DNA of 64,000 nt from Corythucha ciliata. Taxonomy: Eukaryota > Arthropoda > Insecta > Hemiptera > Tingidae. A model generated the notes under the pieces. The model ran no database searches and was not told the DNA's origin. It worked only from the letters and a program-made list of their open reading frames with translations. Made by a program: the position numbers and the translations under genes. The stretch is from positions 69,940,926-70,004,925 of the forward strand of contig CM075942.1 in NCBI GenBank assembly GCA_038030265.1. Reading direction: 5' to 3'. This document shows, in pieces, positions 32,695 through 44,806 of the stretch (positions within the stretch are counted from its first letter, which is position 1; every line of letters starts with the position of its first letter).

Positions 32695-35600
32695 ATTGAG
32701 GAATTCATTGACGATAGCCCGGTTGAGGTGATTGAGAACGAGGGAAGCGTGCCCACTTTTCATGCGTACAACGGGGGAACTGGCCACCCGGATCTCATCC
32801 TGGCCCACTCCGCACTCAGGGATTGCCTGGAACACTATGTGAGGCCGGCGCCCGGCGTCCTTGGACACAAATTGACGCACCTTGCCTGGAAGGGAGGATC
32901 GCGCGCGGAAACCCGACCAAAAGCTGCAGTGTGGAACCTAAAGAAGGCTGATTGGAAGCGGTTTACAGTAAAATGCGAGGAATTGCTGTGTAATGTCGAC
33001 CTTTCAGGAAACATTGATACATGCTATCGCAAACTGAGCACTTCAGTGCTGAGAAGCGCAATGGACTCTATTCCACGGGGCTGGGTCAAAAACGCAAAGC
33101 CCTTTTGGAATGAAAGATTAGGGGAATTGAGGGATGCAAAAAATGCTGCCGACACACTGTATGAAACCCATCCTACCCAAGACAACAAAACGAAACTAAA
33201 AGCTGCCGCCGCCAAGCTTAAGAACGAGATCCTGCAGTCCAAGCGAGGATCAGTAAGAACTTTCATGGAGCAGCTGGATTACAGGAAACATGGAGTGAAG
33301 GCCCACCGGTACGTCTCGGAACTCTGTGGGAAACGGGGAGCCCCCAAAAACAAACCTGTGGTCACTCAGTCTGGGAAAACTCTCACACGATATGCGGACA
33401 TTGCTAGGCACTTCTGCGCCCATTATGCCAAAGTGAGTAACCCACGCTCTAAAGCTAAACGCAAGCTGCATACCCGGCAGCCATCTTCTTGCCCGGATGA
33501 ACTTGAGATGAACCTCTTCTATTCGGAGTTCACTCTCGCGGAACTGGAGAGAGCCATCGAGAGTGCGCCCAAGAGGAAATGTGCGGGATCTGATGGGATT
33601 CTGCCAGAGTTTATCAAACACCTGGGGGCAAAGGCCAGGGAGAAGATCCTTGTTTTTATGAATAAGGTCTGGATCAGAGGACTTCCCAGTGAGTGGCGAA
33701 AGGCTGACATAATCCCCATTGCAAAGAAAGGAAAAAGCGAAAATACCCCCGAGAGTAACAGACCAATTGCTCTGACAAGCATGTTCTCGAAGTTATACGA
33801 GAAAATGGTCCTCGAGAGGCTGCAGCTGTACTTGGAAAAACGGCAACTTCTATCAGACAAGCAGGCAGCTTTCAGACGGTACCGCAATACCATTGAACAT
33901 GTGGCTTACCTGTCCCAGGAAGTCAAAAATGCATTCCACCGTAAACAAAGTACAATAGCTGTGTTTGTAGCATTTAGAACTGCCTTTGACCGGGTCTGGA
34001 GGGAGCGATTGCTGGACAAGATTCTGGGATTGGGCATATCTGGGAATATGTATGAGACCATTCGTTCGTTCCTCTCACAACGGTGGATCAGAGTGAAGTA
34101 TCGAAGCGTTTGCTCGCCGTACCGGCAGACCCGCCTTGGAGTTCCCCAGGGCGCAGTGCTAAGTCCCACCTTATTCAGCATCATGATTGACGACGTGGTG
34201 GCAAAATTGGAGGCCATACCGGGAGTTCGTGCACTGCTTTATGCGGACGATTTGGTGATATGGGCCTCCAGCAGCAACCTGAAAGCGATTGAGGCGTGCC
34301 TGGACGAGGCTCTGAGGGCTTTAGACAGCTGGGTAAAGGAAAATCGGATGGATGTAAACCCACAAAAATCGGAATTTCAGGTTTTCAGCTTGTCGACTAG
34401 ACGCCCGCAAGTAAACCTGCTCTTCAACGGCGCCTCACTTCCCCAATCAGACTCAGCCGCATACCTGGGCATCCAGCTGGATAGTAGGCTCTGCTGGAAG
34501 AAGCATGTCGAGAAGCTCGTACAACAGGGAGAGAAGAGGCTAGGACTACTTAGGAGACTGGCAGCAGTGAAGTGGGGAGCCAATCAGGACCTCCTGACTT
34601 TGACCTACAAAACGTATGTGCGACCCTGCATAGAATATGGAGCTGAGGTCCTGGTAACCGCCTCTGATTGTGCGCTAAAGCCCCTCGACACACTGCAAAA
34701 TAAGGCACTGAGGCTGATTACAGGCGGAGCAAAGTCAGCCCCCATTGCGGCAATGGAAATCCAATCGGATGTTGAGCCATTGCAGGTCCGAAGGGATATT
34801 GCTGCCATCAAGTTCGTAGACCGCATGAAGAGCCTCGGAGTTGAATATTGGGATACGCAGGTGACCTCGTCGCAGCGCCTAGTGACCCAGCAACAACTAA
34901 GCAGCAAAGTGGAGGACATAGTTGAGAAGTACGGCATCATACGAGGGCCCCGGCAGCCGATCCCACCACGCAGACTCCCCTGCAAAAATATTGCCCATAC
35001 GGAGACTGAGCTAGTTGAGAGGGTTAAGAAAGGGGAAACCCCCACTCTTATATTACGAAGCCTAGCTCAGGAAATCATAACCCTACGATACCCCAGCAGC
35101 GAGTGGTTACACATCTACACCGATGGGTCAGCCCTGGATGCAAGCAAGAACGCAGGAGCTGGGGCCTACTGTGCAGATTTTGAGCTGTATGCTCCGGTTG
35201 GTGGCCAGGCGACAAGCTTTGACGGCGAGGTCAAGGCAGTTTGCCTTGCGTTGGAGAGGATCGGCCGCGACTGTCCATCGCGGGTTGTCTTTTTTATCGA
35301 CTCCCAGGCAGCGATCCTCTCCATTGGCTCGAGACGGCCACGCCGGAGTTGTGGAGGCTCGGGACCGGATTGACCAGCTGATCGAGGGAGGGCGGGAGGA
35401 TCGCCCTCCAGTGGATCCCCAGTCACTGTGATCTCCATGGAAATGAAAGAGCCAATGCACTGGCGAAACGTGAGTCCATGGAGACACAGCCAAACTCAGC
35501 CATATCCCTCAGCTCAGCAAAGAGAATCTGCTACAGTCGGGTTGCGGGTGAGGCCAGGAAGGGTTTGGGAAGCTCTGGCCGAGGGTCGGCAATGGCGGCA

Positions 35601-35873
35601 GCTTTTTTGAGCGCGCCACTTTCCTCCACCTTGCCCCGCGACGAGTTTGTGGCTTCCTTCCGGATGACAACAGGGCACGACTACCTCCAGAAACATCTCC
35701 ATCGCATTGAGTTTGTCGACTCCCCCATATGCCCCCTCTGCCATCTTGAAGAAATGGACAGCGACCACCTACCACGATGCCCCCAATTGACAGATGTCAG
35801 AACACCTGACACAATGAGCGACAGCCAGAAATTGGCAAAATTATACTGGGCCGCCAGGAGTTTAATGGCTTAA
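32690..35873 (+). pseudogene. LINE ORF2 remainder: RT, RNase H and C-terminal zinc motif
   Basis: A long open stretch runs to 35373. The RT shows NRPIALTSMFSKLYEKMV, the motif A segment FVAFRTAFDRVW, LGVPQGAVLSPTLFSI (B) and LLYADDLVIWA (C, about 34240), then YLGIQLDSRL. In motif A the catalytic Asp expected before FRTAFD is Ala (GCA at about 33970), which alone should abolish polymerisation. RNase H has HIYTDGSALDASKNAGAGAY, FDGEVKAVCLALE and FIDSQAAIL, then two frameshifts (about 35335 and 35390) before WIPSHCDLHGNERANALAKR. The tail (to 35873) has CPLCHLEEMDSDHLPRCP, the Cys/His motif common at the C terminus of such proteins. Confidence 0.88.
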
Positions 35874-36317
35874 ATTGCCAAATGCTCGGGGGGGGGGGGA
35901 AGGAAAAAAAGGTTATTTAACGGTTTTCTTCTCACCTGGGTTATTCGGAAGGAAATTGGCAATTTTTTCGGCCAAATATATTATTGAGGGAAGAAAAATC
36001 CTTCAATTTCTTATAGGAATGCTCGGGCTAATTTTCCGGTTAATGTTCAGCGAGTATCAATTTTTCTGGGAGGGATTTGTCAACGTTTTAAATGGAAAAT
36101 GAGACCGTTGGGTTATATTTAAATTTGTATATGCTGCGTCAACAGAAGCTCGGGGAAATTTTATATTTTCTTCGCTTGCGATTAGTGACGAGGGCAGGCC
36201 CATATTTGGTCAGAACTTTTTTTTAGTTTGAACCTTTTGAAGAGATAGCTGAAATAAATACAAAGCCTGCGTAAAATAATTTAATTTTCCTTCCTTCCTG
36301 AACTAAAGCGAAAGATT

Positions 36318-36393
36318 TTTTGGCCCGGAGATGTTCTGGGCCCGGTTCGAAGACCTGAGATGGGGTCCCAGGCCCGGAGACTCCGGGCCAAAA
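36318..36393. repeat. GC-rich 76-bp hairpin
   Basis: ttttggcccggag at 36318-36330 and ctccgggccaaaa at 36381-36393 are perfect inverted repeats of 13 bp. A second gggcccgg/caggcccgg pair lies inside. Probably a small MITE. Confidence 0.55.
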
Positions 36394-36549
36394 CGAGGTA
36401 AAGCATTTACTTTTACCTTCTACTTCAAGTACTTGCTTAGCTTTTATGCGTATCAGCCAATATGTTCATTGGTATAGTGACCGGGTGTTTTTGAAAAACA
36501 TTCACGCAATATTAATGTTAATTATCAACACTTGCATCGGGCGTCATCC

Positions 36550-36764
36550 GGGCTAAAAGTGGTTCTCAAACCAACGCTAATTCGCTAATCAGCGGAAAAC
36601 GTGTGCCTTTTTTGATGAAAATTGCAGCAGGCCCGCGGTAATAAACGGTAAACCCGCACCAGCCGCTATAAAATCGCCCGGATCCCTGCATCACAGGGTA
36701 TGACGTCATTAAAGACATTTACTTGTTTTCCGCCGCGAATTCACGTTGGTTTGAGAGCCGCTTT
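36550..36764. mobile_element. Palindromic MITE (~215 bp)
   Basis: The left arm (ggttctcaaaccaacgctaa, then tcagcggaaaacgtg) is mirrored at the right (acttgttttccgccgcgaat, then tcacgttggtttgagagccg). The arms are about 45 bp with a few mismatches, around a GC-rich centre. No coding capacity; target duplication not defined. Confidence 0.65.
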
Positions 36765-37564
36765 ATTCTTATGAAACAATAACCGTCGCCTTATAATAAG
36801 CAATGAGCGCATAACGCGTTACGCGGAGAAGATTCTGCGTCTGCTGAAGTATAGGGGACGTATTATTATGAGTGAATTTCGTATGGCTCTGCTTCATTCG
36901 AGCACATATTACGGGTACCAAGAAAAAATATAAAATGAATTTTTAAAAACCCTCTTGCCGACGACGCTAATAAATAAAAGGTGTTTCCGTGAAGTGACTC
37001 ATTGCTTGTCCCTCACGCAAACGACTATGAATCAACTTTTCATTCTTGGATGTCTGTTTACCAATTAGCTTGTTTAATTAATTCTTGCATACAGGGCCTA
37101 CACAGTTGAATTTTTATTTAAAAAATTAGAAAAGGTGGAAAAGGGAAAATACTCGTATCGTATAGGAATGTTTGAGCCTTGGGCAAGGCCGAGAGCAGCA
37201 GAGAAAGCCTTTTATTTCTATGAAAATAATAATAGCCACTAGCCATTCCCCGTGTGATTTTCAAAGGACAAATAATTTTTTCAAATAAATATAATACGCT
37301 TGTGCCTCTGCCCACTAGTCTGTTAGCTAAGGTCATGTGACGAGATTCGGTCTGTTAAAAAAGTATATCGAAACCAGATCCCGATCTCACTCTCTCGAAT
37401 TTCTTCTTCTTATCTTTCTCCTTGGATAGGTCATGGACCGGCCTTGCGTAAGTTCAGAAAAAAAAAACAAAAAAAAACGTATGCTTGACGCGTAAATCTC
37501 ACGCTGTCGGACGAAGGAGACCCGCTGAAAACTCCTTTTTAAAAAATTGTAACGAGCTTCATTT

Positions 37565-38101
37565 ATGGACAGAACAACAAGCGAGTTTGTTCTAAACGAA
37601 TTTATCCCACGAGAAAAATACTTTAAGGGCCAGACAAGACGTTTTCTCGGACCATTCGTCGCGGCACTGGACAAATTTAACTATTTTCAACGAGCCAAGA
37701 AAAAAGGCCTTGGCATACTTCATGGATCGCGGCTAGATAAAAGTGGCATTAAAAGCAGGTATCTTCTGTCCTTGACAAGGACAGTTTTAAAAACAAACTT
37801 AGACGTTATACGGAATTTTTTGACTTTCCTACGGTATATTAAATACATAAAGTTCACCCCGAAAAGGCTAAAAATATTATTTTTAAAATGTAGAAATAAT
37901 AAAAGGTGGTGGCCACTCACCAATCACCATGCCACTAACGGCCTTGCCAGCAAGTCCCTCACTCCAGTAATTAAAGAAACCGTTCTCCCGCAAAAGAGTA
38001 AAAAAAAAAAAGAAGTTCTCCTAAGGAAAGGAGAGAATCAAACCATTCGGTGGCAACTGGAACATGCTTGCCCACACGAGAATATCTATCTCGATAACTA
38101 A
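37565..38101 (+). CDS. Basic 178-aa ORF, unknown, probably not functional (unit 1)
   Basis: Starts at ATG (MDRTTSEFVLNEFIP). Highly Lys/Arg-rich with a hydrophobic-basic stretch (FLTFLRYIKYIKFTPKRLKI) and no domain I recognise. In unit 2 the same frame (41701-42231) changes reading after the A run that encodes KSKKKK, giving a different tail. The frame therefore is not conserved even between near-identical copies. A coding role is weakly supported; it could be a piece of an old gene or a chance frame. Confidence 0.25.
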   Translation: MDRTTSEFVLNEFIPREKYFKGQTRRFLGPFVAALDKFNYFQRAKKKGLGILHGSRLDKSGIKSRYLLSLTRTVLKTNLDVIRNFLTFLRYIKYIKFTPKRLKILFLKCRNNKRWWPLTNHHATNGLASKSLTPVIKETVLPQKSKKKKEVLLRKGENQTIRWQLEHACPHENIYLDN

Positions 38102-38959
38102 TTAATTCCCGTGTAAATCCTTTTCGAAAGCGAAAACTTCACGATTTCCTTCAATAATATTCCAAAAAAAAAAAAGACTAAAAGATTACTTCCTGTTGCC
38201 AGACCATAAGCGGATAAATAGCTTCAAGGTGAACTTCAATTTAGAAAGTTTTCAGGGTATGGTTTTATCGAATAAAAACAGTTTTCCCCAGAATAATAAA
38301 AAAAAACAACATTAAAATACAATTAGGACAAAAATTAAAAAGGTTTTTCACTGAACGAGGTTTTCCAGGTACCAGCTACATTAGTGATACATGCGACTAC
38401 AAGTGGTGGACATAAGATAAATAGTCAATTTTACTTTAATTAAGACCCTGAACTGGGCAAATTCACTTGAAATGTCCATTCATCGATATTTAGCTCCGAA
38501 TGATGTCGTTCATGATGTAAATTTTTCGTTCGCTCATCAAGCTTTGGGAGGCTACACCGTGAGGGAAAGTGGCCACAAATTAACAGTGTCGGCGGAAGTT
38601 AGGTTAGGGGAGCAGCGCTCCCCCAATCCGATGTTTGAGGAATCGAGAAAAAAAAAAAAAAATGGCTTCGCGTTGAATTTACCTTCTAAAAAATTATGGT
38701 TCGCACCTTCCACAACATGATTCGGGTTCACCAGTTTTGGGCTTTGAAAAAGCCAAATATAACCACTGGAGTTGCTTGTTTTTATGAAGCCAAACATGGA
38801 GGAATTGGTTCTCGACTTTGCTAAAACAGCAAAATTGGGTTCTCTTAGTGACGAATCCGCGAAATTGCATGTATGCGGGCCACAAACTCCACGGACTCGA
38901 AAATTCCAGTCGAGACCATAAAGAAGAGGAATCAACTGTTTCGTCCTCCTGGTTGATCT

Positions 38960-39775
38960 TTTGGATTGGCACTTTTTCTTAGTTTCAGCCTCGGAATATC
39001 CTTTAGATTAGAAGATACGGATTGGCGTTTTCTCAATTTTAGCCGCGAATGAGTGATTTTTTAAATTATTATCCGCAAATTAACGTTTTTCCTACAGGTT
39101 ATCCGCGAATCAGCGCTTATACTCAATTTCATCGACGGATTAGGCAATTTTTCGCAATTTTAGCAGCGGGCTTGGCCCAAAAACAGCACATTAGCGGTTT
39201 TTAGGTACATTTTAGCCGTAAAAATTGCCACTATGTACACCGGGAATCAGCGATTTTTTCCAAACTATGGTCTGGACGTTGCATCGAGAAACCTGGGATG
39301 AGCGCTTTTTTGCAGTTTTAGCCACGAATATTAGCACTTTTTCTAACTTTTTTGCCGCCTACTCGCCCCACAACATCGGCACATTAGAGAGCGTTCTCAA
39401 TTTTATCTGCTTAAGGACCTAAAGAATCTTGGGAATCAGCGTATTTTCTTTGTATTTTAGCCGCGAATTTGCTTCCAGAAGGCACAAATTTTCTCAATTT
39501 TAGCCGTCAGAACTGCGATTTTGTGGGTTTGATCGAATCCACACTGTTTGCTGATCACCAGTAAACGTTCTATTCAAGTCGGATGGACAGAAAATCGTCG
39601 AAAGGAGCCAAGTCACTGTCCAATCGTATACCAAAACTCCTTTTGAAGTGCTTTAAATCAATGAACATGAACCTAAAAGTCATCATTTTTGCCATATTTA
39701 AGCTTTTCGGAGGCCCTCTCTGATAGTTGACCCGGGGCGGTCCACCCCCCCTCGCCGTGGTCTCGGACGCTACTC
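38960..39775. mobile_element. 3' part of family S hAT-like element (unit 1)
   Basis: Orientation-B array (38960-39520) followed by the family S right end: atatttaagcttttcggagg, cccggggcggtccacccccc and the terminus tctcggacgctactc. It matches the right thirds of 15544-17094 and 24868-27404. The left terminus is missing. Confidence 0.7.
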
Positions 39776-40189
39776 TTCACGGCACACCCTTGCTCTTTCA
39801 CACTAATTTTCTGCTCTGAGTAGTGTGAATACGCCATTTTAGGGCCGATGTAGCCAATTTAGCTTATAACACGTCATTTATCTAGTAAAACTGTGTCTTA
39901 GGACTCAAATTACCCAGGAAAATTAACCCAGAAACAAGAGAATTTAATGAAGAGGCTGTAAATTTGGTGAAGGATTTGGAATTTTTGCCTCAAGAATTGT
40001 ATTTTTGCACATGTATAGACATAATTGATTCGCAAAATGGTATGTTCTATTGTAAGGGGGGGGGGGGTAAATCTGAACTGCTCAGATTCCTACTCCCCCA
40101 ATGTCGGCTGACTTCCGCCGCCACTGCTCAAAACATATCACAGAAATCAAGAGCTAAATCTTTTAATGTCACTGCAATTTAAGACCCCA

Positions 40190-40670
40190 AGCTTCCTGTT
40201 TCGTTGAAATTAGGCCCAGAAAAAAAAAAATACACGACAAATTTTTGTAATTTCGATAAAATTTAGACTCGAAACTTCCTATTTCGTTAAAATCAAGCCC
40301 CGAAATTTATATTTTCTCGAACATTAAGACCCTAAATATTCATTGTGGCGTAATAAAAGTGGGAAGGAGAGGGAAGGTCACGGGTTTCGTCAATCTTAAA
40401 GAGCTCGCCCACTATGAAGAAGTCCCCAAAACTTATAATTTCTCCGAAAATAACCACCGTAAACTTTCTGTTTCATTGAAATTAAGCCCCTAAACATTAT
40501 AATTTTTGCAAGAATTAAGACTCGAAAGTCACATTACCGAGGATATTCCTGCGAATTCGCTATAAGCTGCAAGCTCTGTTAGGGCTGGATAGCTTGTTAG
40601 ATCCACAGCTACGGGGGGGGGGGGGGAATAATAATCATTTTTATCGAACTTGCAATTTCGCTTAAATTAA
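40190..40670. repeat. Type E repeat array (unit 1)
   Basis: Units such as gactcgaaacttcctatttc then gttaaaatcaagccccg repeat roughly every 40-45 bp. A third sequence dialect, also seen at 49830-49901. A G run occurs at 40614-40626 (and another at 40058-40068, before the array). Confidence 0.6.
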
Positions 40671-41588
40671 CCGACCCGAAAGTTATCCGCCCATTGCCCT
40701 TTCAACTGTGTTGTGCAAGCTAGCTGAAAGGATGGCCCTGCATCGTCTGCAGATCTTCTTGAATAAGCACAAGACCCTGTCTAACGCTCAAGCTGGATTT
40801 AGGGCAAATAGAAGCACCATGGAACATGTTATTCGCTTGGCAGAAGAGGTTAAGAATGGTTTCCAGCGAAAGCAGAGCACGCTGGCTGTTTTCGTCGACT
40901 TAGCACTGCTTTTGATGTTGTGTGGAGGAGGAGGCTGCTGGAAAAGCTTATTGACAAGGAGATACATGGTAGAATGTACGGCTTCATGAGGTCCTTCCTC
41001 GCCCAACGTTACCTTCGGGTAAGGTACCGTGATGCCACATCCCCGTTCAAACAAACGAAGCAAGGTCTACCGCAGGGGTCCGTCCTCAGTCCGACTCTTT
41101 TCAACTTGATGATTGACGACGTGGTGCTCGAACTTCAAAAAATACCGGGCCTCAACTGTCTTCTGTACGTCGACGACCTTGTGGTCTGAGTGACAAGCAG
41201 TTCCATCCCGGCACTAGAAGAATGCCTTAACAAGGCAATAAAAGCCCTCCGGGCCTGGGCCAACAGTAATGAACTTCGAGTAAACCCCAGTAAAACTAAT
41301 TTCCAGCTGTTCACGCTCTCTACCAAGCCCCCTCCCGTCTCCCTGAGGTACGGTCAAGAACCCATTGAGAAGACAAATGAAGCCACCTATCTGGGAGTCA
41401 CGTTCGACAACAAGTTGAACTGGATAAGGAATGTGGAGCGGCTTCAGGCCAAGGGAGCGAAACGTACCCAGCTACTGAAGCGTCTCACGGGAACAAAGTG
41501 GGGCGCTCATCAGGATCTGCTAGCTCTGACGTACAAAACGTATGTTCGTCCAGTGATGGATTACGGGGGGGAGGTGATGATAACAGCC
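40671..41588 (+). pseudogene. LINE reverse transcriptase fragment (unit 1)
   Basis: Same LINE type as 31905-35899. Starts within RT at ESYPPIALSTVLCKLAERM, runs to FVDL (motif A Asp present), then a 1-nt deletion shifts the frame at about 40900. It continues with FDVVWRRRLLEKL, QGLPQGSVLSPTLFNLMI and CLLYVDDLVV (catalytic YVDD, about 41165). A TGA at 41187-41189 follows, then VTSSSIPALEECL to DYGGEVMITAS. The frame is cut at the tandem junction (41588), where the A-rich start of unit 2 follows. Endonuclease and RNase H are absent. Confidence 0.88.
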
Positions 41589-41700
41589 TCAGAAAAAAAA
41601 AACAAAAAAAAAACGTATGCTTGACGCGTAAATCTCACGCTGTCGGACGAAGGAGACCCGCTGAAAACTCCTTTTTAAAAAATTGTAACGAGCTTCATTT

Positions 41701-42231
41701 ATGGACAGAACAACAAGCGAGTTTGTTCTAAACGAATTTATCCCACGAGAAAAATACTTTAAGGGCCAGACAAGACGTTTTCTCGGACCATTCGTCGCGG
41801 CACTGGACAAATTTAACTATTTTCAACGAGCCAAGAAAAAAGGCCTTGGCATACTTCATGGATCGCGGCTAGATAAAAGTGGCATTAAAAGCAGGTATCT
41901 TCTGTCCTTGACAAGGACAGTTTTAAAAACAAACTTAGACGTTATACGGAATTTTTTGACTTTCCTACGGTATATTAAATACATAAAGTTCACCCCGAAA
42001 AGGCTAAAAATATTATTTTTAAAATGTAGAAATAATAAAAGGTGGTGGCCACTCACCAATCACCATGCCACTAACGGCCTTGCCAGCAAGTCCCTCACTC
42101 CAGTAATTAAAGAAACCGTTCTCCCGCAAAAGAGTAAAAAAAAAAGAAGTTCTCCCAAGGAAAGGAGAGAATCAAACCATTCGGTGGCAACTGGAACATG
42201 CTTGCCCACACGAGAATATCTATCTCGATAA
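41701..42231 (+). pseudogene. Copy of the basic ORF with altered frame (unit 2)
   Basis: Identical to 37565-38101 up to the A-run, where a length change moves it to another frame (tail KSKKKRSSPKERRESN) ending at 42231. One of the two tails must be non-native, or neither is real. No domain recognised. Confidence 0.25.
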
Positions 42232-43094
42232 CTAATTAATTCCCGTGTAAATCCTTTTCGAAAGCGAAAACTTCACGATTTCCTTCAATAATATTCAAAA
42301 AAAAAAAAAAAAGACTAAAAGATTACTTCCTGTTGCCAGACCATAAGCGGATAAATAGCTTCAAGGTGAACTTCAATTTAGAAAGTTTTCAGGGTATGGT
42401 TTTATCGAATAAAAACAGTTTTCCCCAGAATAATAAAAAAAAAAACATTAAAATACAATTAGGACAAAAATTAAAAAGGTTTTTCACTGAACGAGGTTTT
42501 CCAGGTACCAGCTACATTAGTGATACATGCGACTACAAGTGGTGGACATAAGATAAATAGTCAATTTTACTTTAATTAAGACCCTGAACTGGGCAAATTC
42601 ACTTGAAATGTCCATTCATCGATATTTAGCTCCGAATGATGTCGTTCATGATGTAAATTTTTCGTTCGCTCATCAAGCTTTGGGAGGCTACACCGTGAGG
42701 GAAAGTGGCCACAAATTAACAGTGTCGGCGGAAGTTAGGTTAGGGGAGCAGCGCTCCCCCAATCCGATGTTTGAGGAATCGAGAAAAAAAAAAAAAATGG
42801 CTTCGCGTTGAATTTACCTTCTAAAAAATTATGGTTCGCACCTTCCACAACATGATTCGGGTTCACCAGTTTTGGGCTTTGAAAAAGCCAAATATAACCA
42901 CTGGAGTTGCTTGTTTCTATGAAGCCAAACATGGAGGAATTGGTTCTCGACTTTGCTAAAACAGCAAAATTGGGTTCTCTTAGTGACGAATCCGCGAAAT
43001 TGCACGTACTCGGGTCACAAACTCCACGGACTCGAAAATTCCAGTCGAGACCATAAAGAAGAGGAATCAACTGTTTCGTCCTCCTGGTTGATCT

Positions 43095-43910
43095 TTTGGA
43101 TTGGCACTTTTTCTTAGTTTCAGCCTCGGAATATCCTTTAGATTAGAAGATACGGATTGGCGTTTTCTCAATTTTAGCCGCGAATGAGTGATTTTTTAAA
43201 TTATTATCCGCAAATTAACGTTTTTCCTACAGGTTATCCGCGAATCAGCGCTTATACTCAATTTCATCGACGGATTAGGCAATTTTTCGCAATTTTAGCA
43301 GCGGGCTTGGCCCAAAAACAGCACATTAGCGGTTTTTAGGTACATTTTAGCCGTAAAAATTGCCACTATGTACACCGGGAATCAGCGATTTTTTCCAAAC
43401 TATGGTCTGGACGTTGCATCGAGAAACCTGGGATGAGCGCTTTTTTGCAGTTTTAGCCACGAATATTAGCACTTTTTCTAACTTTTTTGCCGCCTACTCG
43501 CCCCACAACATCGGCACATTAGAGAGCGTTCTCAATTTTATCTGCTTAAGGACCTAAAGAATCTTGGGAATCAGCGTATTTTCTTTGTATTTTAGCCGCG
43601 AATTTGCTTCCAGAAGGCACAAATTTTCTCAATTTTAGCCGTCAGAACTGCGATTTTGTGGGTTTGATCGAATCCACACTGTTTGCTGATCACCAGTAAA
43701 CGTTCTATTCAAGTCGGATGGACAGAAAATCGTCGAAAGGAGCCAAGTCACTGTCCAATCGTATACCAAAACTCCTTTTGAAGTGCTTTAAATCAATGAA
43801 CATGAACCTAAAAGTCATCATTTTTGCCATATTTAAGCTTTTCGGAGGCCCTCTCTGATAGTTGACCCGGGGCGGTCCACCCCCCCTCGCCGTGGTCTCG
43901 GACGCTACTC
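43095..43910. mobile_element. 3' part of family S hAT-like element (unit 2)
   Basis: Duplicate of 38960-39775 with the same right terminus (tctcggacgctactc). It arose by the tandem duplication and not by independent transposition, since the flanks are also duplicated. Confidence 0.7.
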
Positions 43911-44325
43911 TTCACGGCACACCCTTGCTCTTTCACACTAATTTTCTGCTCTGAGTAGTGTGAATACGCCATTTTAGGGCCGATGTAGCCAATTTAGCTT
44001 ATAACACGTCATTTATCTAGTAAAACTGTGTCTTAGGACTCAAATTACCCAGGAAAATTAACCCAGAAACAAGAGAATTTAATGAAGAGGCTGTAAATTT
44101 GGTGAAGGATTTGGAATTTTTGCCTCAAGAATTGTATTTTTGCACATGTATAGACATAATTGATTCGCAAAATGGTATGTTCTATTGTAAGGGGGGGGGG
44201 GGTAAATCTGAACTGCTCAGATTCCTACTCCCCCAATGTCGGCTGACTTCCGCCGCCACTGCTCAAAACATATCACAGAAATCAAGAGCTAAATCTTTTA
44301 ATGTCACTGCAATTTAAGACCCCAA

Positions 44326-44806
44326 GCTTCCTGTTTCGTTGAAATTAGGCCCAGAAAAAAAAAAATACACGACAAATTTTTGTAATTTCGATAAAATTTA
44401 GACTCGAAACTTCCTATTTCGTTAAAATCAAGCCCCGAAATTTATATTTTCTCGAACATTAAGACCCTAAATATTCATTGTGGCGTAATAAAAGTGGGAA
44501 GGAGAGGGAAGGTCACGGGTTTCGTCAATCTTAAAGAGCTCGCCCACTATGAAGAAGTCCCCAAAACTTATAATTTCTCCGAAAATAACCACCGTAAACT
44601 TTCTGTTTCATTGAAATTAAGCCCCTAAACATTATAATTTTTGCAAGAATTAAGACTCGAAAGTCACATTACCGAGGATATTCCTGCGAATTCGCTATAA
44701 GCTGCAAGCTCTGTTAGGGCTGGATAGCTTGTTAGATCCACAGCTACGGGGGGGGGGGGGGGAATAATAATCATTTTTATCGAACTTGCAATTTCGCTTA
44801 AATTAA
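44326..44806. repeat. Type E repeat array (unit 2)
   Basis: Duplicate of 40190-40670, with a slightly longer G run at about 44749-44762. Confidence 0.6.

Larger units (their letters stand above)
31905..35899 (+). mobile_element. Near-complete EN-RT-RNase H non-LTR element ending in poly(G)
   Basis: Unique sequence begins where the array ends. It contains the endonuclease, RT and RNase H regions in one strand order and a very short 3' UTR, and ends in a run of 12 G (35888-35899). No ORF1 with zinc knuckles was found upstream, so it is probably 5'-truncated. RNase H places it nearer to I/Outcast/LOA-type groups than to Jockey; clade unproven. No target duplication was identified. Confidence 0.75.
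35900..37453. other. Gene-free stretch with two hairpin elements
   Basis: AT-rich sequence without recognised genes; contains the inverted repeats at 36318-36393 and 36550-36764 listed separately. Confidence 0.5.
37454..41588. repeat. Tandem duplication unit 1 (4,135 bp)
   Basis: Repeated almost base for base at 41589-45724. Left breakpoint gttcag|aaaa (37452-37457), junction cctcag|aaaa (41587-41592), right breakpoint cctcag|caac (45723-45728): all three share TCAG. Visible differences between units are a few substitutions (for example around 38876 against 43011, and 38777 against 42912) and changes in A-run length. The unit contains a basic ORF, a family S hAT 3' end, a type E array and a broken LINE RT. 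Confidence 0.92.

Noticed and set aside
38472..38935. Overlapping frames on both strands (82 and 127 aa) present in both duplication units
   Set aside because: No domain, changed by homopolymer length between units, and persistence is explained by the duplication.
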